A DNA stretch of 33,954 nucleotides, taken from positions 1-33,954 of the forward strand of contig CAMAYU010000045.1 in assembly GCA_945862235.1 (NCBI GenBank), in the 5' to 3' direction. The notes under the pieces were generated by a model. It did no database searches and was not told the DNA's origin. It saw only the letters and a program-made list of their open reading frames with translations. The position numbers were made by a program, and so were the translations under genes. Position 1 is the first letter of the stretch. Each line of letters opens with the position of its first letter. This document shows positions 24,691 through 32,836 of this stretch, in pieces. This DNA is from Schlesneria paludicola DSM 18645 (lineage in GTDB: Bacteria > Planctomycetota > Planctomycetia > Planctomycetales > Planctomycetaceae).

Positions 24691-27600
24691 TCACGCCTTG
24701 CCCTTGCGGTTGCCCGGCGGTTCTTTCCACTGTTTCAGTTGCTGGCGAATGTCCTTGAGCGTGATCGACGGGACGGGGAGTCGCAGTTGTGGCTCGGAGT
24801 CGGGGTTGGGTTGATCTCCCGATTCGTGGACTCGATTCAGTTCGTCTTCCAGCGTCTTGAGCCAGACGGGGACATCCAGCCCCGAACCCGATGTGGTGCG
24901 GAGGTACTCCTCGACACCCGTCTGCAGCGCGAGGAACGAGGGCGAATTGCCTCGTCCCAGATCCGCGTCTTCACAAGCGGGACGAATCCGCGCGAGCATG
25001 TGATTGACGGCCAGCGGTTTGACGAACCGTTCCTGCAAGTGGTTCGAGATCGAGAGCAGCTTCATCCCATACTTCTTTTGCAGCGACTCCAAGCCTTCGA
25101 GATGCGAGTCGGCCATGTCTTCGGTCTTCACCGCGAAGACATCCTCCCAAATGACGGCCGCTTCGGGCTTGCCCTGCCGCGCGAGAACTTCATGTGCGAC
25201 GGCGACCGGCAACAGGTTCCACGCATCGCGGTCGTAGGCGGTCTCCAATCGGAGGAAGTCGAGCAGACTGAAGAACTGCTCGCCGTAATCGGACTGTGTG
25301 GTGGTCGTGTTGTATTCGAGAAAGCGGTCAAATTTTTCGACCACGACCTGATAGATCAGGTGCAGTTGTTCGGCCGCTTCGTCGCGATCCACCGTTCCGT
25401 CGCGCAGGTCGTTCAGCAGACGGATCGGCTTGAACGGGTCTTCGTTCTGTTCGAGATACTCCAAGAACTTCGAGACGCCGCTGTGCAGGATCGCGCGCAC
25501 GTTGCCGAGCGTCAGGATGCGGGCATTGAGAATGTCGGAGCCGTACTTCTTGACGAACTTGGCCGTGTCATCCCAGACTTCATCGACCTTCAACGCTTCG
25601 ACCGACGACAGCCGCATTGTGCTGCTGTGTTCGAGCCATTGGTCGAGGTACAGCTCGACGATCTCGCCGACGATCTCGATTAGATCTTCGTCGCTGAAAC
25701 GGCCTCCCTTCCAATCCTCCGACGCGCGTACGACGCATTCGAGCGTGTTGCGGAGCGCGATGCGGAATAGGCGATCGAACTCGGTGACGGCCATGCCGCG
25801 CGGTCGCGAACCTCGCTCCATTTTCTGAGCGGTTCGCAGCAGATGCCACGTCTCACGGAGCAGTCCCAACTGTGGCAGGTGTGCGAGCAGGAACTTCACC
25901 AGCATCTGCATCGAGCGAGCGGTGAGAATCTGTTTCGGTTCGCCCCCGTGTTCGAGCGGCACGTAGAGCAGCGGCTTGCTTTGGAGCGACCGCAATAGAC
26001 CGGGCAGAACTCGCCGGACTTCTTCCTCGTCACGCCGCATGATGCCGCGATACATGTCGATGATCCGAACTTCCTCGGCCGAATTGCGCACCGCCTGGTC
26101 TTCGGGTGACAGCGCACAGGCCAAACACCATTGCGCCGAGCGGAAGCTGAGCCACGTCGTGAGCGACAACTGGACGAGATAGAGCTTGGTCTGCAATTGG
26201 CTGTCGTACTCGACGTTTGCGTCGTGCTCGCCGCTCGATTCGCCGATGTCTCCCTTCCAGAGATCGTCGGTCAGTCGCATGAGTTCGGCTTGCAGATGCA
26301 CCGCGTGTTCGAGCCAATGTTTGAGAGATTCCGTCTTCGCGGCCTGTGCCGCCCGGCCTTCCTTCGACTCATCGAGTGCGGCGCGGTCTTCGCGCTCGAC
26401 CGCCAGCGTCGCTGCCATCTGCCACAACTGAGCCAGCACGCGGAGGAACTTCAGTCGCGGTTCCAACTGCTTTTCCACCAGCTCAAACTGCGTGTCGCCG
26501 TCGAGCTTGGGGCCGTCTTCCATCGTGGCCCCTTCCTGACCGTCGTCCGAGCTGTCGTGGAAGACCATGTTGTCGTAGGCCGCGCCGAACAGTCCCTCGT
26601 CTTCGTCCTCTTCGTCCATCGCCTCGGGACGACCATCGTCCGCCGCGGGCCAGTCGGACGCCGTGCCCAACTCGTCATCGACCGTTCCCGCGCGATAGAC
26701 CGGTGCCGACCACATCTCACCCGCGTTCGCTTCGAGGTAATCGAACATGCGGCGGACCAGTGGCCACGGATCGTCCTTCGCCGTCGAACCGTCTTCGACC
26801 GCCTGGCCCATCCACCACAGCAGCAAGTCTTCAAACGACAGGTGCCCCGATTCGAGGCCCACCGTTTCATGCTGACTGAGCCACTGCATCAGGAGTCCCA
26901 ACGCGGCGACGCGATCGTGCCGTTCCAGCAACGCCGACACCACCTGCGCGTAAGCCTTCGCCGATTGGAACTGATCGACGTGGGCGCGCCAGAAGAGCAT
27001 GTCACCGGCCGATTCACCGGCGGCCCGCCAATCGGCAAGGGCTTTGGCGACGTGTTCGGCCGAGTCGAGATGTTCCCGCGCCGCGACGCGCGGCAGATCG
27101 TGAACGGTCAACGTGCCGAACCGGTCCCAGAACTCGGCGAGCTTCTCGTACCGTTGCGAGATCGCCAGTTCGAGAGCCTTCTCGCCGCGTGCGGCCGATT
27201 CCTCCAACGCGCGCGAATAGGCGTCGAGCAACGCCTCCATGATGTGGTACAGCATCTCGATCCGCTGATCGGGAACGCTGTCCTCGCGCGAGATGAACAG
27301 CGGGAAGAGGCCCTGAAAACCGAGCACGTTCCAAGGATCGACCAGCGCCCCACAGTCGATACCGCGATGCAGGAAGTCTTCCGCCTCTTGGAGCAACACG
27401 AAGGCTTCCGCGATCTGTTTCTGCTCGACGATCCGCCGCGCGGAGTGAATGCGACAGAGCACCTCGCACTCGAATCGAGCCGAGGCGCACGGAATGACTT
27501 CGGCTTGGCGGAGGCTCGCTTCGGCATAGCCCATCCGCGCGAACAGGTACGCCAACTGACGCCGCTGCACCTGCTGGGCACCGTACTGCGCGAGAAACAT

Positions 27601-28659
27601 GTTCAATGATTGCCGCACATGGCCGAACGGTTGCCGCGTCGTTTTGGCATGTCGGGCGAGTCGCTTGGCCCGCGCACCCGACGCCGATTTGGAGAGCTGC
27701 GAATAGAACTCGTCGCGCTGGCGAGCAACCTTCGGCAGTAACGAGGTCAGCGTGACGCTGGAGTCGTGACATTCGGGACCGTACCCACTGATAGCCGAGG
27801 CCATCAGGATCGTCCCGCACAAGACGGCTGAGATATCGAACAGCGTCTCTTCCGGATCGACCTTCTTTTGCGAGACAGACCAGTCGAGTAGCGCGTCGAG
27901 AATCACTTTGCGAACGACGAAGCGGCGGTAGTTTCCCTTCAGATCGATCTGGTGCGGATCCCATTCACCGAACAAGTAGTTGGTCCGTTTGTTGGCCGGA
28001 TGAATGTGATCGTGGGCGCGCAGATCGATCGCCAACTCATCAAGGTTGTCGAGATCGAAGTACGCATCGGCGAGCATCTCGCGCGGCATCTCACGCAGCA
28101 TTTCCAACACGCGCGTGATGAGAGCGTGATACTTGCCGCTGACCACACCCGCGCCGCGCAGGTAGATCGGCAGCGGACGAAACCGCTCGTGCGCGTACGG
28201 TTCACATTTGCGACCGTTCTCCAAAACGGCGATCGGCCGGTAGCCGACAAAATCGTTTAGCCGGTCGAGCGCTCCCGCCACAATCCGCTCGGCTTCGTCC
28301 CATGGCCCGCCCTGTTCGAGGACGGCCTCAAAAGCCTTCGCCAAGAAGTAGGGGTGCTGAAGCTCATCGGCCGTCAAATGGAACAGCAGGTCGCGGTGAT
28401 GCTCTCGGTATCGCGACAGCGTCTGGTCGAGTGTCAAGGCGATGACCTGCTCGGCTTGAGAGATGTCCGAGAACGCGGGGGAGGTCTGGTGCAGACGGGC
28501 CAGAACCTGACGCAAGCCGGGGCCGAAGTCTGCGAACGGCAGGCTTTGCCGCAGCAGGTCGAGGTTCTTTTGAAATTTCGGATCGGATCGGCCACCCGAA
28601 AAGTTCAGATAGCCGAGGATCTCTTGGGCAATCGCGGCATCGTTCGGACTGAGATTCAA
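24691..28659 (-). CDS. 1322-residue helical protein of unknown function
   Basis: A very large, mostly alpha-helical, apparently cytoplasmic protein with no signal peptide or clear TM segment. I do not recognise a catalytic motif. The stretch from about 400 to 650 has a TPR-like alternation of short helices (AYLFARMGYAEASLRQAEVI, then repeated AEAFVLLQEA-type helices). An acidic low-complexity linker lies near residues 680-725 (EDEDEGLF, DSSDDGQEG). The start is placed at TTG 28659, because AGGAGG lies 9 nt upstream and the frame beyond it codes for unlikely Arg-rich sequence; this gives MNLSPNDAAIAQ. It diverges from the stator-like operon across 525 bp, which hints at joint function as a cytoplasmic scaffold or effector. 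That link is inference. Confidence 0.78.
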   Translation of the reverse strand: MNLSPNDAAIAQEILGYLNFSGGRSDPKFQKNLDLLRQSLPFADFGPGLRQVLARLHQTSPAFSDISQAEQVIALTLDQTLSRYREHHRDLLFHLTADELQHPYFLAKAFEAVLEQGGPWDEAERIVAGALDRLNDFVGYRPIAVLENGRKCEPYAHERFRPLPIYLRGAGVVSGKYHALITRVLEMLREMPREMLADAYFDLDNLDELAIDLRAHDHIHPANKRTNYLFGEWDPHQIDLKGNYRRFVVRKVILDALLDWSVSQKKVDPEETLFDISAVLCGTILMASAISGYGPECHDSSVTLTSLLPKVARQRDEFYSQLSKSASGARAKRLARHAKTTRQPFGHVRQSLNMFLAQYGAQQVQRRQLAYLFARMGYAEASLRQAEVIPCASARFECEVLCRIHSARRIVEQKQIAEAFVLLQEAEDFLHRGIDCGALVDPWNVLGFQGLFPLFISREDSVPDQRIEMLYHIMEALLDAYSRALEESAARGEKALELAISQRYEKLAEFWDRFGTLTVHDLPRVAAREHLDSAEHVAKALADWRAAGESAGDMLFWRAHVDQFQSAKAYAQVVSALLERHDRVAALGLLMQWLSQHETVGLESGHLSFEDLLLWWMGQAVEDGSTAKDDPWPLVRRMFDYLEANAGEMWSAPVYRAGTVDDELGTASDWPAADDGRPEAMDEEDEDEGLFGAAYDNMVFHDSSDDGQEGATMEDGPKLDGDTQFELVEKQLEPRLKFLRVLAQLWQMAATLAVEREDRAALDESKEGRAAQAAKTESLKHWLEHAVHLQAELMRLTDDLWKGDIGESSGEHDANVEYDSQLQTKLYLVQLSLTTWLSFRSAQWCLACALSPEDQAVRNSAEEVRIIDMYRGIMRRDEEEVRRVLPGLLRSLQSKPLLYVPLEHGGEPKQILTARSMQMLVKFLLAHLPQLGLLRETWHLLRTAQKMERGSRPRGMAVTEFDRLFRIALRNTLECVVRASEDWKGGRFSDEDLIEIVGEIVELYLDQWLEHSSTMRLSSVEALKVDEVWDDTAKFVKKYGSDILNARILTLGNVRAILHSGVSKFLEYLEQNEDPFKPIRLLNDLRDGTVDRDEAAEQLHLIYQVVVEKFDRFLEYNTTTTQSDYGEQFFSLLDFLRLETAYDRDAWNLLPVAVAHEVLARQGKPEAAVIWEDVFAVKTEDMADSHLEGLESLQKKYGMKLLSISNHLQERFVKPLAVNHMLARIRPACEDADLGRGNSPSFLALQTGVEEYLRTTSGSGLDVPVWLKTLEDELNRVHESGDQPNPDSEPQLRLPVPSITLKDIRQQLKQWKEPPGNRKGKA

Positions 28660-28668
28660 AGGACTAAC

Positions 28669-28674
28669 CCTCCT
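28669..28674 (-). promoter_or_regulatory. Perfect Shine-Dalgarno fixing a TTG start
   Basis: AGGAGG on the minus strand, 9 nt before TTG at 28659. It is the strongest ribosome-binding site in the window and is the reason for rejecting the 69-codon N-terminal extension. Confidence 0.75.
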
Positions 28675-29034
28675 GTGGGGCGAGTTCGCTCGTGAAAAGA
28701 GAACTGGCTGTCCGGCTTTGCCCGTCGTACGGAACCAGTGGCAACAGTGTTTCACCACTGCGAGTTCTCGGGCGACCAAGAGGATACGTGACCGAGACGG
28801 GGGTTCGCAAACCAGACTTCTGCCGAGACTTCTGCGGAACAGGACATCGCGAACTCCACCGTTCACCCCGGAGCCGATTTCGCCTCAACTCACAGGGCAA
28901 ACTGTGACGATCCTAACGGTCGTGTCGGTCAGAAAAACTGTGCGAGGCGACGTCGTCTCGTGATCGTGACTGTTGATTCGTTTCACCGCGTGGACAACGC
29001 CCCGGGCTTTTCGGAACAACGTGCCTTTGAACTC

Positions 29035-29097
29035 GCCCGACGCGCGAGCGAGGGCTTCGCGTGAAATCAAAGCGAAGCCCTCGCTCGCGCGTCGGAC
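29035..29097. repeat. 26-bp inverted repeat of the gcccgacgcg family
   Basis: Arms 29035-29060 and 29072-29097 pair at 25 of 26 positions, with an 11-bp loop. The sequence is closely related to the arms at 24582-24658. Confidence 0.9.
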
Positions 29098-29184
29098 TAG
29101 TCAAACATTGTGTGCAATCCGTGTGAAACGACGCCGCCTTTCGGCCGATGGTGCCGGTGAATTGTCAGGAAGCGATATCCGCCG

Positions 29185-31335
29185 ATGCGTCACAGACCCC
29201 ACAGTTCGCCGTCGGTCAACCTGTTTGCCTTTCTGGACATCCTCATTTGCACCATGGGGGCGTTGATCCTGATGTTGATGGTGGTCACGACTCGACAGCT
29301 CCGCAAAGACTCACTCGCCCAAGTCTTGGCCGAACTCAAGCATCCCCCCGCGCCGCTGTTGTCCGTCGAGTCACCTCGATTGACCGCACCGCCGTCTCTC
29401 GCGTCGATCGTTATTCCAGCGCAGATCGAAGTAGAACCGGAGCCACTCGAACCCGAGCCTTCCGAACCGGCGATGAATCCGCGCGACAGAGTTCTCGCCG
29501 AACGAGCCGCTGCATTGGCGGAGCGCGAACAGGAATTGAATGAAGTGTTGGCGGAGTGGGGCCAGAGAACAAAGGCACTCGTCCACGAACGTGATCAACA
29601 CGCCAAGTCACTCGAACAGCGACGACGTTTGAAAGACGTTGCTGCACGGCAGGTGGCCACGCTGGAAGACGAAGTGCAGGGACTGGAAGCGAAGCTCGGC
29701 GGGTTGAATCGTGAGCTATCGGCGTCGGGCGGAGGCGATTCGACCGCGCAGGAACGCCGGGCGATCGAACAACAGATTGCCGCCGTTCAGAAGCGGCTCA
29801 AGGCGGCTCAAGCAGCGGCAGCCGGTGGCGCGAGCAAGTTCATGGTGGTCCCGTTTGATGCGCAGTCGGGAACGTCTCGGCGTCCGATCCTGATCGAATG
29901 CACGGCCGACGGACTGCGGTTTCTTCCCGAAGACATTGTGATCCGGCCGGACGATCTCGAAGGCTTCACGGCGCGCGTCAACCCGTTGTTGGCAGGATCG
30001 AACTCGCTCGTCAACTACTGGACCGCGTGGAACCTCAAGCAACCTCAGCCCGCTCGCCAACCCGAGCCTTACGTGCTGATGCTGGTTCGTCCCAGCGGGA
30101 CGGTCGCGTACTACATCGCCATCAAAATGTTGGCGACGCTGCAGCAACCCCACGGTTACGAGTTGATCGAAGAAGACACTCAGCTTCAACAACCGCCCGT
30201 CGATCCCGCCGCCAAGGCCGCGTGTGAAGCGGCCATCAAACGACTGCTGGCCGAGCGAGCACAGATCAAGGAGTTCGCGTCGAAGCGAACCGGTGTGGGC
30301 GGGTTTCTACGAGGCGGCGGCTCTGGCAACGATGCCTTCCGAGGCGGGTCACGGGGATCGAATGGATCGGGTTCGACCGGAGGCACGGGAGACGGGGGCA
30401 CGCGCAGTGGTTCGACGAATCGCTTTGAAGTGGCCGACGTGATCGGTGACGAGCACGAGGTCGGGTCACGCAGTTGGGAACGAATTGAAAACTTCGCGGG
30501 CAGAAACCCGCGTTCGTCAGTGCAGGGCGGTCCACAGTCCGTTGCCAAGGGAGTCGAGGGGCCAGCTCTCTCGCAACGCAACACGGATGGAGACGAAAAT
30601 GAGTCTAGTGCAAGCAGTTCAAAGTCTGGCTCGGATGTTCGGCGGTCTGCTGGGGACGGCCTCAATGTGGGACGACGGGATGCGGCCTCAAAAGAAGGTC
30701 GCCAAAGCTCCGGCACAGAAACGCCGGGCGACCCCGGCATCGAACGGCTCGCGGACGAGAGCGACCCCGCTTCCGCGACCGGTACTACTGTCGGAACTGA
30801 TCGCGGCGCAAAGCCACTAGACATTGGACTCGGTTCGTCCGGACCAACAGCCGTTCCGGTCATCGACCGTCGCACGAAGAAGGTGGGCGTCAACAAGCCG
30901 CTCGAACCCGAGATGCTCTCGCACAAACGGTGGGGACTTTCGGCAGCAGACGCTGCGATCGGACTCGAGCGCGAAGTGCGGATCGACGTGGAAGCGAAGC
31001 GGCTGGTCGTCGGTGGCAAGCACGCCATCTCAATGGGCAACGCTGAGTCCAAGCAAGAAACGCTGGAGCGACTCGTCACGGTTCTCGATCTGCAGGCGCG
31101 CGACTGGGGCCAGCCGCCGCAAGGTTTCTTCTGGAAGCCCAGCCTGCGATTCGTCGTCGCCAAAGACGGGAATCCGAACTACGAGCAAGCCCGCGCTCTC
31201 ACCGAACGATCGGGACTCTCCACGTCTAAAGAGTATGCGCCGGACACCGCTGATAAGTCTGTTGATAAGCCTATTTCAGCCACGACTCCTCCCGCTTCAA
31301 AACCCTTGCGAGTCACGCGCGGAGGGACTCCATGA
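29185..31335 (+). CDS. Stator-like single-TM protein A (ExbD/MotB-type TM)
   Basis: A 716-residue protein with a short cytoplasmic N-terminus and one TM helix at about 13-35. F16-L17-D18 opens the helix, as in the FIDV motif of ExbD/TolR, where this Asp carries protons. A proline-rich segment (about 60-100) and a coiled coil (about 101-213) follow. A folded domain starts near 218 (FMVVPFD...) and includes a strand-helix unit near VRPSGTVAYYIAIKM. A Gly/Ser-rich linker lies at about 371-412, and a second domain (EVRIDVEAKRLVV to FWKPSLRFVV) is C-terminal. No OmpA-type peptidoglycan motif is recognised. It ends in SKPLRVTRGGTP with an ATGA overlap to the next start. By analogy it is the proton-coupled stator partner of the channel protein at 32837. 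Confidence 0.75.
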   Translation: MRHRPHSSPSVNLFAFLDILICTMGALILMLMVVTTRQLRKDSLAQVLAELKHPPAPLLSVESPRLTAPPSLASIVIPAQIEVEPEPLEPEPSEPAMNPRDRVLAERAAALAEREQELNEVLAEWGQRTKALVHERDQHAKSLEQRRRLKDVAARQVATLEDEVQGLEAKLGGLNRELSASGGGDSTAQERRAIEQQIAAVQKRLKAAQAAAAGGASKFMVVPFDAQSGTSRRPILIECTADGLRFLPEDIVIRPDDLEGFTARVNPLLAGSNSLVNYWTAWNLKQPQPARQPEPYVLMLVRPSGTVAYYIAIKMLATLQQPHGYELIEEDTQLQQPPVDPAAKAACEAAIKRLLAERAQIKEFASKRTGVGGFLRGGGSGNDAFRGGSRGSNGSGSTGGTGDGGTRSGSTNRFEVADVIGDEHEVGSRSWERIENFAGRNPRSSVQGGPQSVAKGVEGPALSQRNTDGDENESSASSSKSGSDVRRSAGDGLNVGRRDAASKEGRQSSGTETPGDPGIERLADESDPASATGTTVGTDRGAKPLDIGLGSSGPTAVPVIDRRTKKVGVNKPLEPEMLSHKRWGLSAADAAIGLEREVRIDVEAKRLVVGGKHAISMGNAESKQETLERLVTVLDLQARDWGQPPQGFFWKPSLRFVVAKDGNPNYEQARALTERSGLSTSKEYAPDTADKSVDKPISATTPPASKPLRVTRGGTP

Positions 31336-31484
31336 GCAGTCGTCATCGCGAAGAAGTTGTAGGGTGTGTGGAGCAACGCGCAACACACCCCGGTAGGTTG
31401 TCAGCACAAGGTGTGTTGCGCGTTGCTCCACACACCCTACGATGCTCGAAGCCCTTGCGTGTTACACGGGGGGGGACACCATGA
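31332..31484 (+). CDS. 50-codon chimeric ORF in a duplicated operon junction
   Basis: Reads MSSRHREEVV, then palindrome-encoded residues, then SKPLRVTRGGTP and stop. The first eight codons copy the start of protein B (MSRRHREE) and the last twelve copy the end of protein A. It overlaps both neighbours by ATGA (31332-31335 and 31481-31484), and its 153 nt keep the frame, so ribosomes could pass from gene A to gene B through it. It is probably a scar that retains translational coupling, not a functional protein. Confidence 0.4.
   Translation: MSSRHREEVVGCVEQRATHPGRLSAQGVLRVAPHTLRCSKPLRVTRGGTP
31359..31440. repeat. Perfect 31-bp palindrome at a recombination junction
   Basis: Arms 31359-31389 and 31410-31440 are exact reverse complements (left begins gtagggtgtgtggagcaacg) with a 20-bp loop. 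It exactly fills the space between the copied start of gene B and the copied end of gene A. Confidence 0.93.
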
Positions 31485-32638
31485 GCCGCCGTCACCGGGA
31501 AGAGGAAGAGTTCAGTTCCAGTTCCTTCTTGGACGTGATCTGCAACGTCGTCGGCATCCTGATCGTGCTGATCGTGATTGCAGGAGTCCGCACGCGCCCG
31601 CCCATCAGACCCAATCCCACACCTGACATCGTTGCGCCCGCGCTCGACTCACCCTTGGAATTGCCGCCGGTCCTTGATGAAGCTCCGTCACCCGAGCCAC
31701 TCGCCGCACCGGAACTCGCCGCAATCGAACCCGACTCGCCGCCATCAATCACTGAACCCGAGCCGGAACTCGAACCATTGCTGCTTCCCGAATTGGCCCC
31801 GCCACCGGAGATGGTCGAGCGGGCACGTCAGCTTGATGCCGAACTCGCCTCTCTCCGCCGAGACCACGCGAACCTTGCCGCGAAGCTGACGGACCAACAT
31901 CGACAGCAAACCGAACTGAACGAGCGAGTCGAAGCCGCACGCGAATTACTCGCCGCACGACAACTCGATCTGAACGCATCTCAACAGCAGTCGTCCGAAC
32001 AACAGGCCGATCTGCGGTTGGCCAAACAAACGCTGGCAAGGCTGCTCGCGCAGGTGAAGACGCTGGAGGAAAAGTCGCCACCGGTCGAGGCGTTGAAGCA
32101 TCACATCACGCCCATCAGCCGCACCGTTACCGGAAAAGAAAAGCATTACCGACTCGACAAGAACCGCGTGGCCGAAATCCCGATCGAAGTCTTGGTCGTG
32201 AAGCTGAAGGATCAGATTGAACGCCGCAAAGACTGGCTGACTCGCACCCGCTCGCATCAGGGACAGGTCGGTCCGTTCGCCGGGTTCAACATGAGTTACC
32301 TCGTGCGGGTCGAGATGCTGAACGGGCTCGACGAATTGCGTTCCGGACAGGGAGGCTACCGCGTCAGCGTCTCTTCTTGGGAAGTCGTTCCCGAACCGGA
32401 CCTGAAGGGCGAGTCCGAGCAAGTCGCCCTGTCACAAGGCTCCCGCTTTTACGAATCACTGCTCGGCGCAGACCCCGATACGACGCTGACGTTCTGGGTC
32501 TATCCCGACAGCTTTCCGATCTATCGCAAACTCCAAGCCTTCGCCCACGAACAAGGTTTTCCCGTTGCCGCCCGTCCACTTCCAACCGGCGTCCCCATCG
32601 CGGGTTCACCCAGCGGAACGAAATCAGCAAGCCAATAA
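31481..32638 (+). CDS. Stator-like single-TM protein B (ExbD/MotB-type TM)
   Basis: A 385-residue protein built like protein A. It has an acidic N-terminus (RHREEEEFSSSS), a TM helix at about 16-36 opening with F16-L17-D18-V, a Pro/Glu-rich stretch at about 40-115, a coiled coil at about 118-205, and an extracytoplasmic domain from KHYRLDKNRVAEIP onward. It ends in VYPDSFPIYRKLQAF, GFPVAARPLP and a Ser/Gly tail. The VYPDSF..YRKL unit resembles VRPSG...Y.AIKM in protein A, so the two are probably paralogues. ATG at 31481 is chosen over an in-frame ATG 39 bp upstream, because the upstream codons are the duplicated end of gene A read out of frame. A G-rich run just before the ATG may serve as ribosome-binding site. 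Confidence 0.78.
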   Translation: MSRRHREEEEFSSSSFLDVICNVVGILIVLIVIAGVRTRPPIRPNPTPDIVAPALDSPLELPPVLDEAPSPEPLAAPELAAIEPDSPPSITEPEPELEPLLLPELAPPPEMVERARQLDAELASLRRDHANLAAKLTDQHRQQTELNERVEAARELLAARQLDLNASQQQSSEQQADLRLAKQTLARLLAQVKTLEEKSPPVEALKHHITPISRTVTGKEKHYRLDKNRVAEIPIEVLVVKLKDQIERRKDWLTRTRSHQGQVGPFAGFNMSYLVRVEMLNGLDELRSGQGGYRVSVSSWEVVPEPDLKGESEQVALSQGSRFYESLLGADPDTTLTFWVYPDSFPIYRKLQAFAHEQGFPVAARPLPTGVPIAGSPSGTKSASQ

Positions 32639-32641
32639 ACA

Positions 32642-32767
32642 CGTAGAGCAGGCGGCTCGCCTGCTCGGCCTCTTCGCTTTGTCTTCGGAGCGGGGTGGCG
32701 TTAGCCCCTGGTTCTTCGGCGTCAGCCAGTTTGCCAAAGACCAGGGGGCTAACGCCGCCCCGCTCCG
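32642..32767. repeat. Composite repeat: two palindrome families side by side
   Basis: 32642-32661 is an arm of the cgtagagcaggcggctcgcc family (see 5547), fused to a palindrome with arms 32686-32712 and 32740-32767 (left begins cggagcggggtggcgttagc) like the 21339 element. It separates protein B from the channel gene. Confidence 0.85.
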
Positions 32768-32836
32768 AAATGCAGAATCGGGCTAACGCCCAAGAAGCTC
32801 GAATTGATAATCAGTCCACAACGAATCGAGATCACA

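Larger units (their letters stand above)
28660..29184. other. Divergent promoter region of the motor-like locus
   Basis: A 525 bp gap between the 1322-residue protein gene and the stator-like genes. It has a palindrome at 29035-29097 and a half-element at 28982-29001 related to the 4441 repeat. No gene or clear promoter consensus is seen. Confidence 0.6.

Noticed and set aside
31442..31480. Upstream in-frame ATG for stator-like protein B
   Set aside because: These codons are the duplicated end of gene A read in a different frame; the ATG at 31481 aligns with the duplicate start at 31332.
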